This document shows, piece after piece, positions 8,091 to 17,063 of a stretch of 64,000 bases of DNA; within the stretch, counting starts at the first letter, position 1, and the number at the start of each line of letters is the position of its first letter. The stretch spans positions 62,001 through 126,000 of the forward strand of contig NZ_CAESCM010000005.1 in NCBI RefSeq assembly GCF_903166585.1, read 5' to 3'. The notes beneath the pieces are model-generated. The model did no database searches. It had not been told where the DNA came from and saw only the letters and a program-made list of their open reading frames with translations. This DNA is from Pedobacter ghigonis (lineage in GTDB: Bacteria; Bacteroidota; Bacteroidia; Sphingobacteriales; Sphingobacteriaceae). Both the position numbers and the translations under genes were made by a program.

Positions 8091-8999
8091 TTACAAACGC
8101 ATTCCCCTTAAGAAATCTTCAATCAACATGCGCTTTTTACCTTCGTACTGGATGTCTAAAAGTTTAATGAAGCCATCTTTAGCGGCAAATTTTAAATAGG
8201 TTTTGCCATCTGTTAAAAAGCCTCCGGCAACAATACCCGGTTCCTTATCTTCGAATTCTGCCTTGAAAACTTTCAGGGTTTTATCATTTAAAAAAGTAAA
8301 TGCAGTAGGGTATGGGCTCAAACCACGGATCAAATTATAAATGGTTTGCGCCTGGTTGTTCCAGTCGATTTTACAATCGTCTTTAAAAATTTTAGGTGCA
8401 TGTTTTAAATCTCCGCTTTGTGGTTGCGGTTGTTCACTTACCTCACCTGCTTCAATCGCTTTAAGCGTTTTTACCAACAGGTTGGCACCAATATGCATCA
8501 ATTTATCGTGCAGGCCGCCAGCGGTTTCATCATCAGCAATGGCAACACTGTCGCTAAGGATAATATTACCTGTATCAATTTCATGCGTAAGGAAAAAGGT
8601 TGTTACACCACTCTCTTTTTCGCCGTTTATAATGGCGTGATTTATAGGGGCAGCGCCGCGGTATTGGGGTAAAAGCGATCCGTGCAGGTTAATCGTTCCT
8701 TTAGGAGGCATATTCCATACCACTTCTGGTAGCATTCTAAAAGCTACTACCACCTGTAAATCGGCTTTGTAGCTGGCTAGGGTTTCTAAAAATTCGGCGT
8801 TCTTAAGTTTTTCGGGCTGAAGCACTGGTATATGCTTTTCAACCGCGTATTTTTTTACTGCACTTTCGTTAAGCTTTTGCCCACGTCCGGCTGGCCGGTC
8901 TGGTGCTGTTACTACCGCAACAACATCAAAATTGGCTTGTACCAGTGCATCTAACGAAGCTACAGCAAAATCGGGGGTGCCCATAAAAACTATTCTCAT
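8091..8999 (-). CDS. fmt: Methionyl-tRNA formyltransferase
   Basis: A 302-residue enzyme that formylates Met-tRNA of the initiator using 10-formyltetrahydrofolate. It begins MRIVFMGTPDFAVASLDAL, the standard Fmt N-terminus, so I chose the ATG at 8999 and not the GTG 39 nt upstream. LHGSLLPQYRGAAPINHAI holds the catalytic Asn/His/Asp region together with HEIDTGNI, which has the conserved Asp. The C-terminal OB-like domain begins about residue 205. Family length is about 310, so it appears complete. It is divergent from topB1-like at 9088, with an 88-bp shared promoter region. Confidence 0.93.
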   Translation of the reverse strand: MRIVFMGTPDFAVASLDALVQANFDVVAVVTAPDRPAGRGQKLNESAVKKYAVEKHIPVLQPEKLKNAEFLETLASYKADLQVVVAFRMLPEVVWNMPPKGTINLHGSLLPQYRGAAPINHAIINGEKESGVTTFFLTHEIDTGNIILSDSVAIADDETAGGLHDKLMHIGANLLVKTLKAIEAGEVSEQPQPQSGDLKHAPKIFKDDCKIDWNNQAQTIYNLIRGLSPYPTAFTFLNDKTLKVFKAEFEDKEPGIVAGGFLTDGKTYLKFAAKDGFIKLLDIQYEGKKRMLIEDFLRGMRL

Positions 9000-9087
9000 A
9001 AGAAAGTGTTGTGTTTTAAAAATAACGTGGCTGGCCACTTAAAGTTTTGCAAAATAACTAAAAATAAACCCATACGTAAAGGTAAAA

Positions 9088-10131
9088 ATGGTACAAGGCA
9101 AAGATGTTGTAAAAGCAAGTGGATTGGTGTACGTAACCGACAGTATGCCTGGTATATACCGGAAGGGCAAACCCGGTAAATTTCATTATGAAGATAAAGA
9201 CGGTAAAAAAGTTACTGAAGACAAACATCTCGACCGGATTAAAGCCCTGGTAATTCCGCCCGCCTGGCAAAACGTATGGATTGCCAATAAACCCAATGCT
9301 TATTTGCAGGTTACGGGAATTGATGCCGCCGGGCGTAAGCAGTACAAATACCATCAAAAATGGACCAGCCGCCGCTCTGAAGATAAATATTTTCGTTTGC
9401 TCGAATTTGGCAAAGCCCTGCCCAAAGCCCGGAAAAACTTGCAGAAAGACCTCCGTCGAAAAGATTTCGACGAACGTAAGGTATTGGCCATTTCGGTTGA
9501 TGTCCTCCAAAAAACACTCATCAGGGTAGGGAACGAAAGTTACAAGCAGCTTTATGGCTCTTTCGGACTAACCACCCTGCGCGACAAGCATGTAAAAATA
9601 CAAGGCAGTAAAATTATCATGGATTTTGTTGGTAAAAAAGGAGTACAGCAGAAAGTAGAGCTGAACGACCGGACATTGGCCAAACTGGTTAAAAAATGCA
9701 GGGATATTCCCGGGCAGGAGCTTTTTCAGTTTTACACCAATGGAAGCGAACATAAAAGTATCGATTCTGGAAAAATAAATGCCTACATCAAAGAAATTAC
9801 CGGCGATGATTTTACTGCAAAAGATTTCAGGACCTGGGGCGGAACACTCGAAGCCATGCGGCAGTTTGCCCAGTGTAAGCTTAATGAAAATGCCGAATTA
9901 AACAGTAAAAAAACAATTGTTGCCGTTTTAGATTGTGTAGCTAAAAAACTCGGCAATACCCGGGCGGTGTGTAAGAGTTCTTACGTTTACCCGCTTTTGC
10001 TTACAGCTTACGAAAACAATGAGCTGGAAAAATACCTGAAAAAGATGAATAATAATTTGCTTAAAGGGAACATTAGTCTGGAGCACAACGAAAAAGTGTT
10101 ATTATCTTTTTTAAAATCAGGTAGCAAGTAA
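9088..10131 (+). CDS. Type IB DNA topoisomerase
   Basis: A 347-residue eukaryote/poxvirus-type topoisomerase that relaxes supercoils through a 3'-phosphotyrosyl intermediate. The N-terminal domain shows VIPPAWQNVWIANKPNAYLQ and GRKQYKYHQKW, and the catalytic domain shows LRDKHVKIQGSKI and DFRTWGGTLEAM. The nucleophile is Tyr299 in CKSSYVYP, at the expected place. The length is normal for bacterial TopIB. The N-terminus follows directly after the intergenic region with no alternative start. The next gene, a sensor kinase, begins 33 nt later; it has its own TATATTTG element, so cotranscription is uncertain. Confidence 0.9.
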   Translation: MVQGKDVVKASGLVYVTDSMPGIYRKGKPGKFHYEDKDGKKVTEDKHLDRIKALVIPPAWQNVWIANKPNAYLQVTGIDAAGRKQYKYHQKWTSRRSEDKYFRLLEFGKALPKARKNLQKDLRRKDFDERKVLAISVDVLQKTLIRVGNESYKQLYGSFGLTTLRDKHVKIQGSKIIMDFVGKKGVQQKVELNDRTLAKLVKKCRDIPGQELFQFYTNGSEHKSIDSGKINAYIKEITGDDFTAKDFRTWGGTLEAMRQFAQCKLNENAELNSKKTIVAVLDCVAKKLGNTRAVCKSSYVYPLLLTAYENNELEKYLKKMNNNLLKGNISLEHNEKVLLSFLKSGSK

Positions 10132-10141
10132 AAAAACCGAT

Positions 10142-10149
10142 TATATTTG
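10142..10149 (+). promoter_or_regulatory. Possible -7 element of the sensor kinase
   Basis: TATATTTG matches the TAnnTTTG -7 element exactly, but no TTTG lies at the -33 spacing. The start codon at 10164 is only 15 nt downstream. Confidence 0.3.
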
Positions 10150-10163
10150 TTTTTTATCCTGTT

Positions 10164-12023
10164 ATGCAAATCAACCTCGACGATAAAGCCAATATTTTTA
10201 ATACGCTTATAGAAGAGTCTCCAATGCCGATAGCGCTTTATGTTGGCGAAAATATGGTTATTCAGGTAGCCAACAGGGCTATGCTTAAAGCCTGGGGCAG
10301 AGATGCATCGGTAATAGGTAAAGAACTGGCCCTTGCACTGCCCGAGTTAAAAGATCAGCCCTTTCTTAATATACTTAATCAGGTAAGAACTACCGCGGTG
10401 GCTTACGAAGCCAAAGAAGATAAGGTGGTACTTTTAAACGATAATGTACTCCAAACCTTCTATTTCGATTTTATATACAAACCACTAATGGATACCGACG
10501 GAAAGGTGTGGGGGATTTTAAATAACGCTACTGACGTAACCGAACTGGTAAATGCAAAGTTTAAGGTTGAGCAGAGTGAAGCCCTGTTCCGGCAGATGAT
10601 TTATGATGCGCCTGTAGCTATTGGTATTTTGAGGGGAAGGGATCTCGTTATTGAAGATGCCAATGATGATTTGCTAAAAATATGGGGAAAAAGTAAAGCT
10701 GTAATCGGACTGAAACTTTTAGATGGCTTGCCCGAAATTATTGGCCAGCCTTTTCCTGATCTTTTATTGCAGGTGTACGATAGCGGAGTTGCCCACTATG
10801 GTTACGAAACAATGGCCCGGCTGGAGCGCAATGGCGTTTTAGGCGATTTCTATTTCAACTTTGTGTACGATCCGGTATTTGGTCAAGACGGACAGGTAGC
10901 CGGTATTATGGTTGTTGCCAACGAAGTTACGGCCCAGGTAATTTCCAAAATGGAAGCTGCCAAAAGTGAAGAACGTTTTCGCAATTTTCTGTACGATATA
11001 CCAATGGCTACTGCCTACTACGAAACGGAAAACATCATCATCAGTCTGGCAAATGATGAAATGCTCTGTTTTTGGAACAAGGATAAAAGTGTAATTGGCA
11101 AGACCGTTGTAGAGGCCATACCCGAATTGAATGTTCAGCCTTTTGTAGGGATTTTAAAGGATGTGTACCGCACGGGAGTTACTTATCATGCCGATCAGGA
11201 AGAAGCCCGGTTATGGGTTAATGGTAAGGAAGAAAAACGTTGGTTCAGTTTTACCTATAAACCGCTAAAGGATTCGAATGGTAGGGTTTATGCCATTATC
11301 CATGCCGCAATGGATGTAACCAAGCAAGTGCATTTACAACAACAAAAAGACGAATTTTTGGGTATAGCGAGCCACGAATTAAAAACACCCGTAACCAGTA
11401 TAAAAGCCTACGCGCAAGTGCTCGAACGCATGATCAGGAATGAGGGCGACGAGAAAAAGGCAAGCATGGTGCGTAAAATGGATCAGCAGCTAAACCGCCT
11501 AACCGGATTGATTGGCGATTTACTGGATGTAACCAAAATTCAGTCGGGTAAAATGACCTTTAATCCGGTAGAATTTGATTTTGATGCTGCGGTTGAAGAA
11601 ATTGTAGAAGAAATGCAGCACATCAGTTCCAAGCATAAAATTATTTGTGGTTTAGCAAGTAATGCGATTGTTTTTGCAGATAGAGAGCGCATTGGACAGG
11701 TAATTACCAATTTTTTATCGAATGCGATTAAATACTCTACTGATTCCAGTGAGATAGATGTAACAACCTTTACCCAAGGTAGGGAAGTTATTTTGAGTGT
11801 TAAAGATTATGGCATCGGAATTTCGGCAGATATGCAACACCTTGTATTCGATCAGTTTTACCGCGTAGATGGAAATTTACAGCATACCTATCCGGGATTG
11901 GGCTTAGGCCTTTATATCTCGGCTGAAATTATCAAAAGTGAGGGCGGCAGGATCTGGGTAGAAAGTACAGCGGACCAAGGGGCTACTTTTTTCTTTGCGC
12001 TTAAAATAAAATCGTTCAGATAA
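10164..12023 (+). CDS. Cytoplasmic PAS-PAS-PAS sensor histidine kinase
   Basis: A 619-residue kinase with no transmembrane segment. Three similar PAS domains (about residues 10-125, 140-255 and 270-385) each begin with a variant of the LFRQMIYDAPVAIGIL pattern and probably arose by duplication. HisKA follows, with the phospho-acceptor His404 in GIASHELKTP. The HATPase domain has an N-box (VITNFLSNAIKYS), G1 (VKDYGIGIS) and a G2-like GLGLGLYIS. No receiver domain is attached, and no response regulator gene lies next to it, so the partner is unknown. The signal could be a small molecule, redox state or light, which PAS domains commonly sense. Confidence 0.88.
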   Translation: MQINLDDKANIFNTLIEESPMPIALYVGENMVIQVANRAMLKAWGRDASVIGKELALALPELKDQPFLNILNQVRTTAVAYEAKEDKVVLLNDNVLQTFYFDFIYKPLMDTDGKVWGILNNATDVTELVNAKFKVEQSEALFRQMIYDAPVAIGILRGRDLVIEDANDDLLKIWGKSKAVIGLKLLDGLPEIIGQPFPDLLLQVYDSGVAHYGYETMARLERNGVLGDFYFNFVYDPVFGQDGQVAGIMVVANEVTAQVISKMEAAKSEERFRNFLYDIPMATAYYETENIIISLANDEMLCFWNKDKSVIGKTVVEAIPELNVQPFVGILKDVYRTGVTYHADQEEARLWVNGKEEKRWFSFTYKPLKDSNGRVYAIIHAAMDVTKQVHLQQQKDEFLGIASHELKTPVTSIKAYAQVLERMIRNEGDEKKASMVRKMDQQLNRLTGLIGDLLDVTKIQSGKMTFNPVEFDFDAAVEEIVEEMQHISSKHKIICGLASNAIVFADRERIGQVITNFLSNAIKYSTDSSEIDVTTFTQGREVILSVKDYGIGISADMQHLVFDQFYRVDGNLQHTYPGLGLGLYISAEIIKSEGGRIWVESTADQGATFFFALKIKSFR

Positions 12024-12050
12024 TACAATTACTGCAATCTGAACGATTAT
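12010..12050. terminator. Intrinsic terminator overlapping the kinase stop codon
   Basis: Perfect 12-bp arms AATCGTTCAGAT (12010-12021) and ATCTGAACGATT (12037-12048). The left arm includes the last codons of the kinase gene. The convergent small gene at 12051 ends beside it. Confidence 0.65.
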
Positions 12051-12257
12051 TTATGCTTTTGGAGCTTTTTTGATCGGGTGCACAGGTTGCTCTTCATTTT
12101 CACGCTGTTGAGCCGGATTATTTGTTCTAACAGGCTTATTGGGTAAACTGTCGTTTGCTTTTCTTACAGTTTTGTGATCAACAGGTTCCCTGCCTTTAGG
12201 TACTTCTTCCTGGTAATTGCTTCCTGGTTTGCTGCTTTTAACTTTTGGACCGCTCAT
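12051..12257 (-). CDS. Small polar protein, unknown function
   Basis: A 68-residue ORF that is almost wholly polar and rich in Lys, Pro, Asn, Gln and Glu, with no hydrophobic core. It is therefore likely disordered if made. It starts MSGPKVKSSKPGSNYQEEVP and ends KKAPKA. The ATG is followed by even codon use similar to its neighbours, and the gene is neatly framed by a terminator downstream. I recognise no family. It may be a real small cytoplasmic protein, but a spurious ORF cannot be excluded. Confidence 0.4.
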   Translation of the reverse strand: MSGPKVKSSKPGSNYQEEVPKGREPVDHKTVRKANDSLPNKPVRTNNPAQQRENEEQPVHPIKKAPKA

Positions 12258-12466
12258 TGCTTAATGATTAAATGAATGAATTTTGAATGTTTAAGCTTCT
12301 AAAGTTGAATGTTTCAGGTTTTAATGTTGACAACACTCAACAGAATACGCTATTTAATAACAATGCTTAATCTGTTAAGTTTGAAAAATTGTCTTATCAT
12401 TCTTCCATTCAATCAATCAATCAGCCATTCAGTCGTTCTCTCATTCCATCATCCCTCATTCAAGAG
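12258..12466. repeat. AATG/ATCA-rich low-complexity spacer
   Basis: Short irregular simple-sequence runs: repeated GAATG-type words around 12265-12340 and ATCAATCAATCA then CATTC words around 12405-12465. No gene or stem-loop of note. Confidence 0.5.
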
Positions 12467-13735
12467 CTACGGATAAAGCAGATACTTTTTACGCATGGTT
12501 TTATACGCGCTCAGGCCTGGTTCCCAGCTAGCCCTGATTTCGGCTTCACTTTTTCCATCAATAATCTGTTGCCTGAAATCACCAACACCCACCAGTCTTT
12601 CAATGGTACCCATTTCTTTGCTTAACTTAGAATTAAAGAAATCTTCTTTTTTAGGCGATGCCCGGTATAATGAAATTAACCACGACAAATTAACCTGCCT
12701 GCTCTTGCGCAGTTCGGCTGTATCGTAGGTTCTTAAATCCAGTCCGTAACAAACCTGATCCTGAAACAGTGGTGTTTCAGACATGCCTTTTATACTTTTG
12801 GGTGTAAAGCTAAAATCGAATTTACCTTCCAGATATGGTGCACCAACCACCGTAAACGGGAATTGAGTACCCCGACCATGATTTAAGTACGTGCCTTCAA
12901 ATAAACAGGTAGATGGATAAAGTAAAATAGCTTGTTGTGTATTTAAGTTTGGAGAAGGTTTAACCGGTAAAGTGTACTCCATATCGTGTTTATAATTGGC
13001 ATTTTTAATAACCGTAATCTTACATTTCACCTTATCCTTTAACCAGCCCTCGCCGTTTAACATTTGTGCATATTCGCCAACGGTTAAACCGTGTGCAATG
13101 GGAATAGGCTGTATGCCAATGCCCGATTTATACTTAGGATCTAAAATTGGTCCGTCAATTAAATAACCGTTCGGGTTTGGCCGGTCTAAAATCAACAAAG
13201 TTTTTTTGTTGGCTGCACAAGCTTCCATGACATGTTGCAACGTATTAATGTAGGTGTAAAACCGAACGCCAACATCCTGTATATCGAAAACCATGATGTC
13301 GATATCGGCGAGATCTTCTGCCGTAGGTGTACTGTGTTTGCCATAAAGCGAAATGGCTTTAATCCCCGTTTTAGTGTCTACATCATCGTTTACCGTAACA
13401 CCGGCACTTGCATTTCCCCTGAAGCCATGCTCCGGACCAAATATTTTCTGAATTTTAACGCCTAATTTTAACAGGCTATCTACCGAAGTTTGTGTGCCGA
13501 TAACGGAAGTGGGGTTAACTACCATGCCCACCCGTTTGCCTTTTAAAAGGGACAAATATTTCTCTGTTTGCTCGGCACCTGTTTTAAGTTCAGATGGAAG
13601 TTTCATCTTCCTGATCATCAGTTTTTTGTTTTCGAGGCCCTTGCCACCGGCAACTTCTTGTTCAAGCGGTTTGGGTTGGCCACAGGCCGATAAGGCAATT
13701 AAACTGGTTAAAGCAAAGCTGAGGTATTGTTTCAT
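12467..13735 (-). CDS. DUF1343 lipoprotein, NamZ-type exo-N-acetylmuramidase
   Basis: A 422-residue lipoprotein (signal peptide with ALSAC, lipobox Cys at residue 18) of the DUF1343 family. A characterised member, NamZ, removes N-acetylmuramic acid from the non-reducing ends of peptidoglycan fragments. Family segments visible are GVKIQKIFGPEHGFRG, the DIDIMVFDIQDVGVRFYTY region with acidic active-site residues, and CLFEGTYLNHGRGTQFPF. The full length and lipidation suggest cell-wall recycling in the periplasm or at the outer membrane. It is divergent from the permease gene at about 13901. The specific role is inferred from the family, not tested. Confidence 0.85.
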   Translation of the reverse strand: MKQYLSFALTSLIALSACGQPKPLEQEVAGGKGLENKKLMIRKMKLPSELKTGAEQTEKYLSLLKGKRVGMVVNPTSVIGTQTSVDSLLKLGVKIQKIFGPEHGFRGNASAGVTVNDDVDTKTGIKAISLYGKHSTPTAEDLADIDIMVFDIQDVGVRFYTYINTLQHVMEACAANKKTLLILDRPNPNGYLIDGPILDPKYKSGIGIQPIPIAHGLTVGEYAQMLNGEGWLKDKVKCKITVIKNANYKHDMEYTLPVKPSPNLNTQQAILLYPSTCLFEGTYLNHGRGTQFPFTVVGAPYLEGKFDFSFTPKSIKGMSETPLFQDQVCYGLDLRTYDTAELRKSRQVNLSWLISLYRASPKKEDFFNSKLSKEMGTIERLVGVGDFRQQIIDGKSEAEIRASWEPGLSAYKTMRKKYLLYP

Positions 13736-13900
13736 ATCCGGTATATTCTAATCTTATGCAGCCGCGGCAAAACAACTTACCAGGGTTAATGGTATTTGCT
13801 TCAGGCAGGCTGCATGATTTTTAAAGTTGGTTATTTATTTTCGAAAATGCCATTTTTTAAAAGGAATTGAGCATTTTTGTTACTTAGAAACCTGTTAAAA

Positions 13901-15121
13901 TTGAATTTCGAATATTTTATAGCCGGGCGGATAGCCGTTAAATCAGAACGTACTTTTTCAAAGCTCATTGTTCGCATTGCGATAGCAGGCGTAATGCTGA
14001 GTTTGGCGGTTATGATCCTTTCTATAGCCATTATTAAAGGTTTTAAAACCCAGATTCAGGATAAAGTGCGCGGTTATTTGGGCGATGTACAAATTACACG
14101 CTACGACCTGAATAATTCTTTTGAGCATTCGCCATTTGTTTTAGATGATACCACTAAAAACGACCTGAAAAACAATCCCAATATCGAATATTTTTATCCT
14201 TTCGCTACTAAACCTGCAATTCTTTCGGCCAATAACGAAATAGAAGGGATTAATTTTAAGGGAGTAGATAAAAGTTATAACTGGGATTACATTAAACAAC
14301 ATCTTATTAGCGGAACCATCATCAATTTTGCTGATAGTACCAGGGCGATGCAAGAACTGTTGATTTCAAATTATACGGCCAACCGCTTAAAATTAAAAAC
14401 AGGCGATGATTTTATCATTTACTTTGTACAAAACCAGTTGCGCCCGCGGAAATTTAAAATTGTGGGTATTTACGATATTGGCGTAGAAGATATCGATAAA
14501 GGTTTTGTATTGGGCAACCTGAATATTGTTAAACGCTTAAACAACTGGGAACCTAACGAAATTGGAGGGGTAGAGATCAGAATTAAAGATTTTAATAAAC
14601 TTCAACCCGTTGCCGATGAGATTTACGAAAAACTACCACGTAATCTACGTTCCTTTTCTATTGAAGAAAATTTCCCTAATATTTTTACCTGGCTGGGGCT
14701 GCTTGATGTAAATACCAATGTGTTGCTCATTTTAATGCTGATTGTAGGGGTAATTAACATGGTTACCGCCTTGTTGATCATGATTTTAGAGCGCACGAAC
14801 ATGATTGGGATGCTTAAATCGTTTGGGGCAACAAACTGGAGCATCATGAAGATTTTTCTTTACAATGCTGCTTATCTGATTGGTATTGGCTTATTGCTCG
14901 GTAATATTTTAGGTCTTGGGCTTGGCTTTTTTCAGCAGGCTACTCACATTTTCAAACTCAACCAGGCTTCGTATTTTTTAGCCTATGTGCCAATCGAATT
15001 TCATTTTATTGATGTGCTGTTACTCAATGTAGTTACTGTAGTGGTATGTTTAACGGTGTTGATTATCCCTTCGCTTTTAATCAGTAAAGTTTCACCATTA
15101 AAAGCAATCCGCTTTAAATAA
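13901..15121 (+). CDS. FtsX/LolE-like ABC transporter permease
   Basis: A permease of about 406 residues of the MacB/LolCE type. It has a first membrane helix near residues 25-50 (IAIAGVMLSLAVMILSIAII), a large periplasmic domain of about 200 residues, and three C-terminal helices (NVLLILMLIVGVINMVTALL; AAYLIGIGLLLGNILGLGLG; VLLLNVVTVVVCLTVLIIP). The GMLKSFGATNWSIMKIF loop is typical of lipoprotein-release permeases. Its ATPase partner is not next to it. No ATG fits the start: TTG at 13901 gives MNFEYFIAGRIA, which looks like the family N-terminus, while TTG at 13877 would add eight residues. A role in lipoprotein trafficking is inferred from the family. Confidence 0.82.
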   Translation: MNFEYFIAGRIAVKSERTFSKLIVRIAIAGVMLSLAVMILSIAIIKGFKTQIQDKVRGYLGDVQITRYDLNNSFEHSPFVLDDTTKNDLKNNPNIEYFYPFATKPAILSANNEIEGINFKGVDKSYNWDYIKQHLISGTIINFADSTRAMQELLISNYTANRLKLKTGDDFIIYFVQNQLRPRKFKIVGIYDIGVEDIDKGFVLGNLNIVKRLNNWEPNEIGGVEIRIKDFNKLQPVADEIYEKLPRNLRSFSIEENFPNIFTWLGLLDVNTNVLLILMLIVGVINMVTALLIMILERTNMIGMLKSFGATNWSIMKIFLYNAAYLIGIGLLLGNILGLGLGFFQQATHIFKLNQASYFLAYVPIEFHFIDVLLLNVVTVVVCLTVLIIPSLLISKVSPLKAIRFK

Positions 15122-15124
15122 GAC

Positions 15125-15171
15125 ATAAAAAAGCCTGGGTCATCAAATCAGATCATTTTCGATGCCCAGGC
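15125..15171 (-). terminator. Intrinsic terminator
   Basis: The stem GCCTGGG..CATC / GATG.CCCAGGC (15133-15171) has a one-base bulge. The A-run at 15125-15132 is a T-run on the minus strand, so it terminates the gene at 15199-15642. Confidence 0.65.
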
Positions 15172-15198
15172 AACCTAAACCTAACTTTTATTCTCTTG

Positions 15199-15642
15199 CT
15201 AGTTAACTTTTTTCAAAATGTATTCATATTGCAGGTAAGCGTATGAGGTAGCCGGTAAGTTTTCGGTAGCTGCCGGCTTAAACTTCTTTTTAAGCGTAAG
15301 ATCGGTCGCATTGCTTTTAACCTCGTATTCGCCATTTAAAATCATGTTCCAGTCAAAATCGGCGGTATAAACACCTTCATTAACAAAAACAGCAAGCCCT
15401 TTATCAAAAGTATATGTACCTGATCCTGCTGTAGGTTTGCTGGTATTTTTGTAAGAAATACTGAACTGTCCGTTCTTTAATGAAGCAACTACAGGATAAG
15501 TGCTCGGTACCGATTTTACACTGTTGGTTACCACCAGTAAGCCGGTATAATCGCCATCGTTTACCACATCAACCTTATTGGGCTTCTTACAGCCTAGTGA
15601 CATGCCAAGGGTAAATAAAAGGATGATGATTTTAGCTTTCAT
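15199..15642 (-). CDS. Small lipoprotein, unknown function
   Basis: A 147-residue protein with a lipoprotein signal (LFTLGMSLGC, Cys at residue 18). The mature region is predicted to be beta-rich (YTGLLVVTNSV, GQFSISYKN, GTYTFDKGLAVFVNEGVYTADFDWNMI). The layout is that of a small lipocalin-like or immunoglobulin-like lipoprotein common in Bacteroidota, but I recognise no family. It is adjacent to truA on the same strand with 30 bp between them, so it may be downstream in that transcript. Confidence 0.65.
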   Translation of the reverse strand: MKAKIIILLFTLGMSLGCKKPNKVDVVNDGDYTGLLVVTNSVKSVPSTYPVVASLKNGQFSISYKNTSKPTAGSGTYTFDKGLAVFVNEGVYTADFDWNMILNGEYEVKSNATDLTLKKKFKPAATENLPATSYAYLQYEYILKKVN

Positions 15643-15672
15643 ACTCCTTAAACGGAATCCGAAAGTAAAACG

Positions 15673-16479
15673 CTACAGTCTAACCGAAATCCATTCAATT
15701 CCTTGCGTGCTATGTAAAAACTCGGTTCTGGGTGGGAGATTTAAATAGGGGTAGGTTACTTTAGAAAGGTATAGACCCGTAGGGTGCGCCGGATCTAAAG
15801 TTTTAGGTGTTTGCAGGTTAATTAGCAAGCTTTCAAATTCATCTAAACTCAGTTCGCCTAATCCGGTTTTTAAGATTTTTCCCATTAAAATACGGATCAT
15901 TTTGCTTAAAAAGCGGTTGCTGGCAATGTGAAAGCGAATGCGGTCGCCTTTTTCGTTAACAAATAAGTCAGCTTCCATTACATTACAGATGGTATGTTCG
16001 TATTTGTTGGGCTGGGTACAAAATGCGCGGTAATCTTTATATTGTGGAAGCAGATTCACTGCCGCTTTCATCTTTTGAAGATCAAGTTGCGGAGTCTGGT
16101 AAAAAGAACTTTGGTTGCTTAAGAAAGGATCTTTATAAGTATGGATAAAATAATCGTACCTCCGTTGAACAGCATCGAAGCGGGCATGTGGGAGGCCTTC
16201 CATTGGAATGATATCGAAAACGGCGATGTTTTGCGGTAGCGCTTTGTTTAAGCGATAAAGCAGATCGAAATCGAAGGCTTTATCAATATCGGCATGAAAG
16301 AAAAACTGACTGGCATGAACATGTGCATCGGTTCTGCCACAACCAATAATTGGAACTTGCTGTTTTAAAATTTGTTCCAGTGCTTTTTCAATTACCGCCT
16401 GTACGCTAATGGCACCTGGTTGTTTTTGCCAGCCATTGTAATGCTGACCCTGATAAGCAATGTGGAAGAAGTATCTCAT
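15673..16479 (-). CDS. truA: tRNA pseudouridine(38-40) synthase TruA
   Basis: A 268-residue enzyme that forms pseudouridine at positions 38-40 of the tRNA anticodon arm. The catalytic Asp is in GCGRTDAHVHASQF, the signature motif near residue 50. YDYFIHTYKDPF and SKMIRILMGKILKTGLG are further family segments. I start at the ATG at 16479 (MRYFFHIAYQG), because the five extra residues from 16494 are not typical of the family. The size is normal (about 250-270). The small lipoprotein gene lies 30 bp downstream on the same strand. Divergent from the YchJ-like gene at 16556. Confidence 0.93.
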   Translation of the reverse strand: MRYFFHIAYQGQHYNGWQKQPGAISVQAVIEKALEQILKQQVPIIGCGRTDAHVHASQFFFHADIDKAFDFDLLYRLNKALPQNIAVFDIIPMEGLPHARFDAVQRRYDYFIHTYKDPFLSNQSSFYQTPQLDLQKMKAAVNLLPQYKDYRAFCTQPNKYEHTICNVMEADLFVNEKGDRIRFHIASNRFLSKMIRILMGKILKTGLGELSLDEFESLLINLQTPKTLDPAHPTGLYLSKVTYPYLNLPPRTEFLHSTQGIEWISVRL

Positions 16480-16506
16480 TATTTTGGATTGCAATTTTAC
16501 GGAAAT

Positions 16507-16538
16507 TTTGGCATCAAGGACATTAAATTCATAATTTG
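16507..16538 (+). promoter_or_regulatory. Weak promoter candidate for the YchJ-like gene
   Basis: TTTG at 16507-16510 and ATAATTTG at 16531-16538, 20 nt apart. The -7 box keeps TTTG but not the leading TA. The gene starts at 16556. Confidence 0.3.
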
Positions 16539-16555
16539 CCGCTCAAATAATCGAG

Positions 16556-16939
16556 ATGAACATTACCAATTGTCCCTGCGGGAGCGGTTTACTTTACCAA
16601 AACTGCTGTAAACCATACCATTTAAAGCAACAAATCGCACCTACAGCCGAAGCCTTGATGCGTTCGCGGTACTCGGCTTTTGTAGTGTATGATGGTGATT
16701 ATCTAGTTGAAACCACACACCGCAGCAAACGGAAGGGCAATAGCAAAGATGCCTATTTAAAAAGCGCAAAAAATACCAAATGGCTTAAACTCGAAATTGT
16801 TGCGGCAACTTTTGATACCGTAGAATTTAAAGCTTATTATCTCAATAAGAAATTCCAAACCGAAGTACTGCACGAAAAATCTAACTTTAAGTTAGAAGAC
16901 GGGAAATGGTATTATGTTGATGGGGAATTCTATAGTTAA
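16556..16939 (+). CDS. YchJ-family SEC-C motif protein
   Basis: A 127-residue protein of the YchJ/UPF0225 family. An N-terminal SEC-C type zinc motif, CPCGSGLLYQNCCKPYH (Cys at residues 6, 8, 17 and 18), is followed by an NTF2-like alpha/beta domain with TAEALMRSRYSAFVVYDGDYL. Family function is not established; zinc binding is expected from the motif. It is cytoplasmic. Divergent from truA and convergent with mazG, with two small hairpin repeats between it and mazG. Identification is firm, the role is not. Confidence 0.85.
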   Translation: MNITNCPCGSGLLYQNCCKPYHLKQQIAPTAEALMRSRYSAFVVYDGDYLVETTHRSKRKGNSKDAYLKSAKNTKWLKLEIVAATFDTVEFKAYYLNKKFQTEVLHEKSNFKLEDGKWYYVDGEFYS

Positions 16940-16945
16940 GGTAAA

Positions 16946-17020
16946 ATCGCAGATTTAATATAAATTTTGCGAATTGAATCGCAAATTTCACATGAGTTTT
17001 GCGAATGTAATCGCAAATTT
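16946..17020. repeat. 32-bp-period tandem repeat with internal hairpins
   Basis: ATCGCAnATTT occurs at 16946, 16978 and 17010, exactly 32 bp apart. Between them lie two hairpins, TTTGCGA-6 nt-TCGCAAA, at 16966-16985 and 16998-17017. It sits between convergent genes and may act as a terminator. There are too few and too short units for a CRISPR array. Confidence 0.7.
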
Positions 17021-17063
17021 AATAAAAACGACTTTTCATGGCTTGTTGTGAAAGGTAAGAAAA

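Noticed and set aside
16946-17020. Possible CRISPR array
   Set aside because: Only two to three short units, repeats palindromic with a constant interior, no cas genes in the window.
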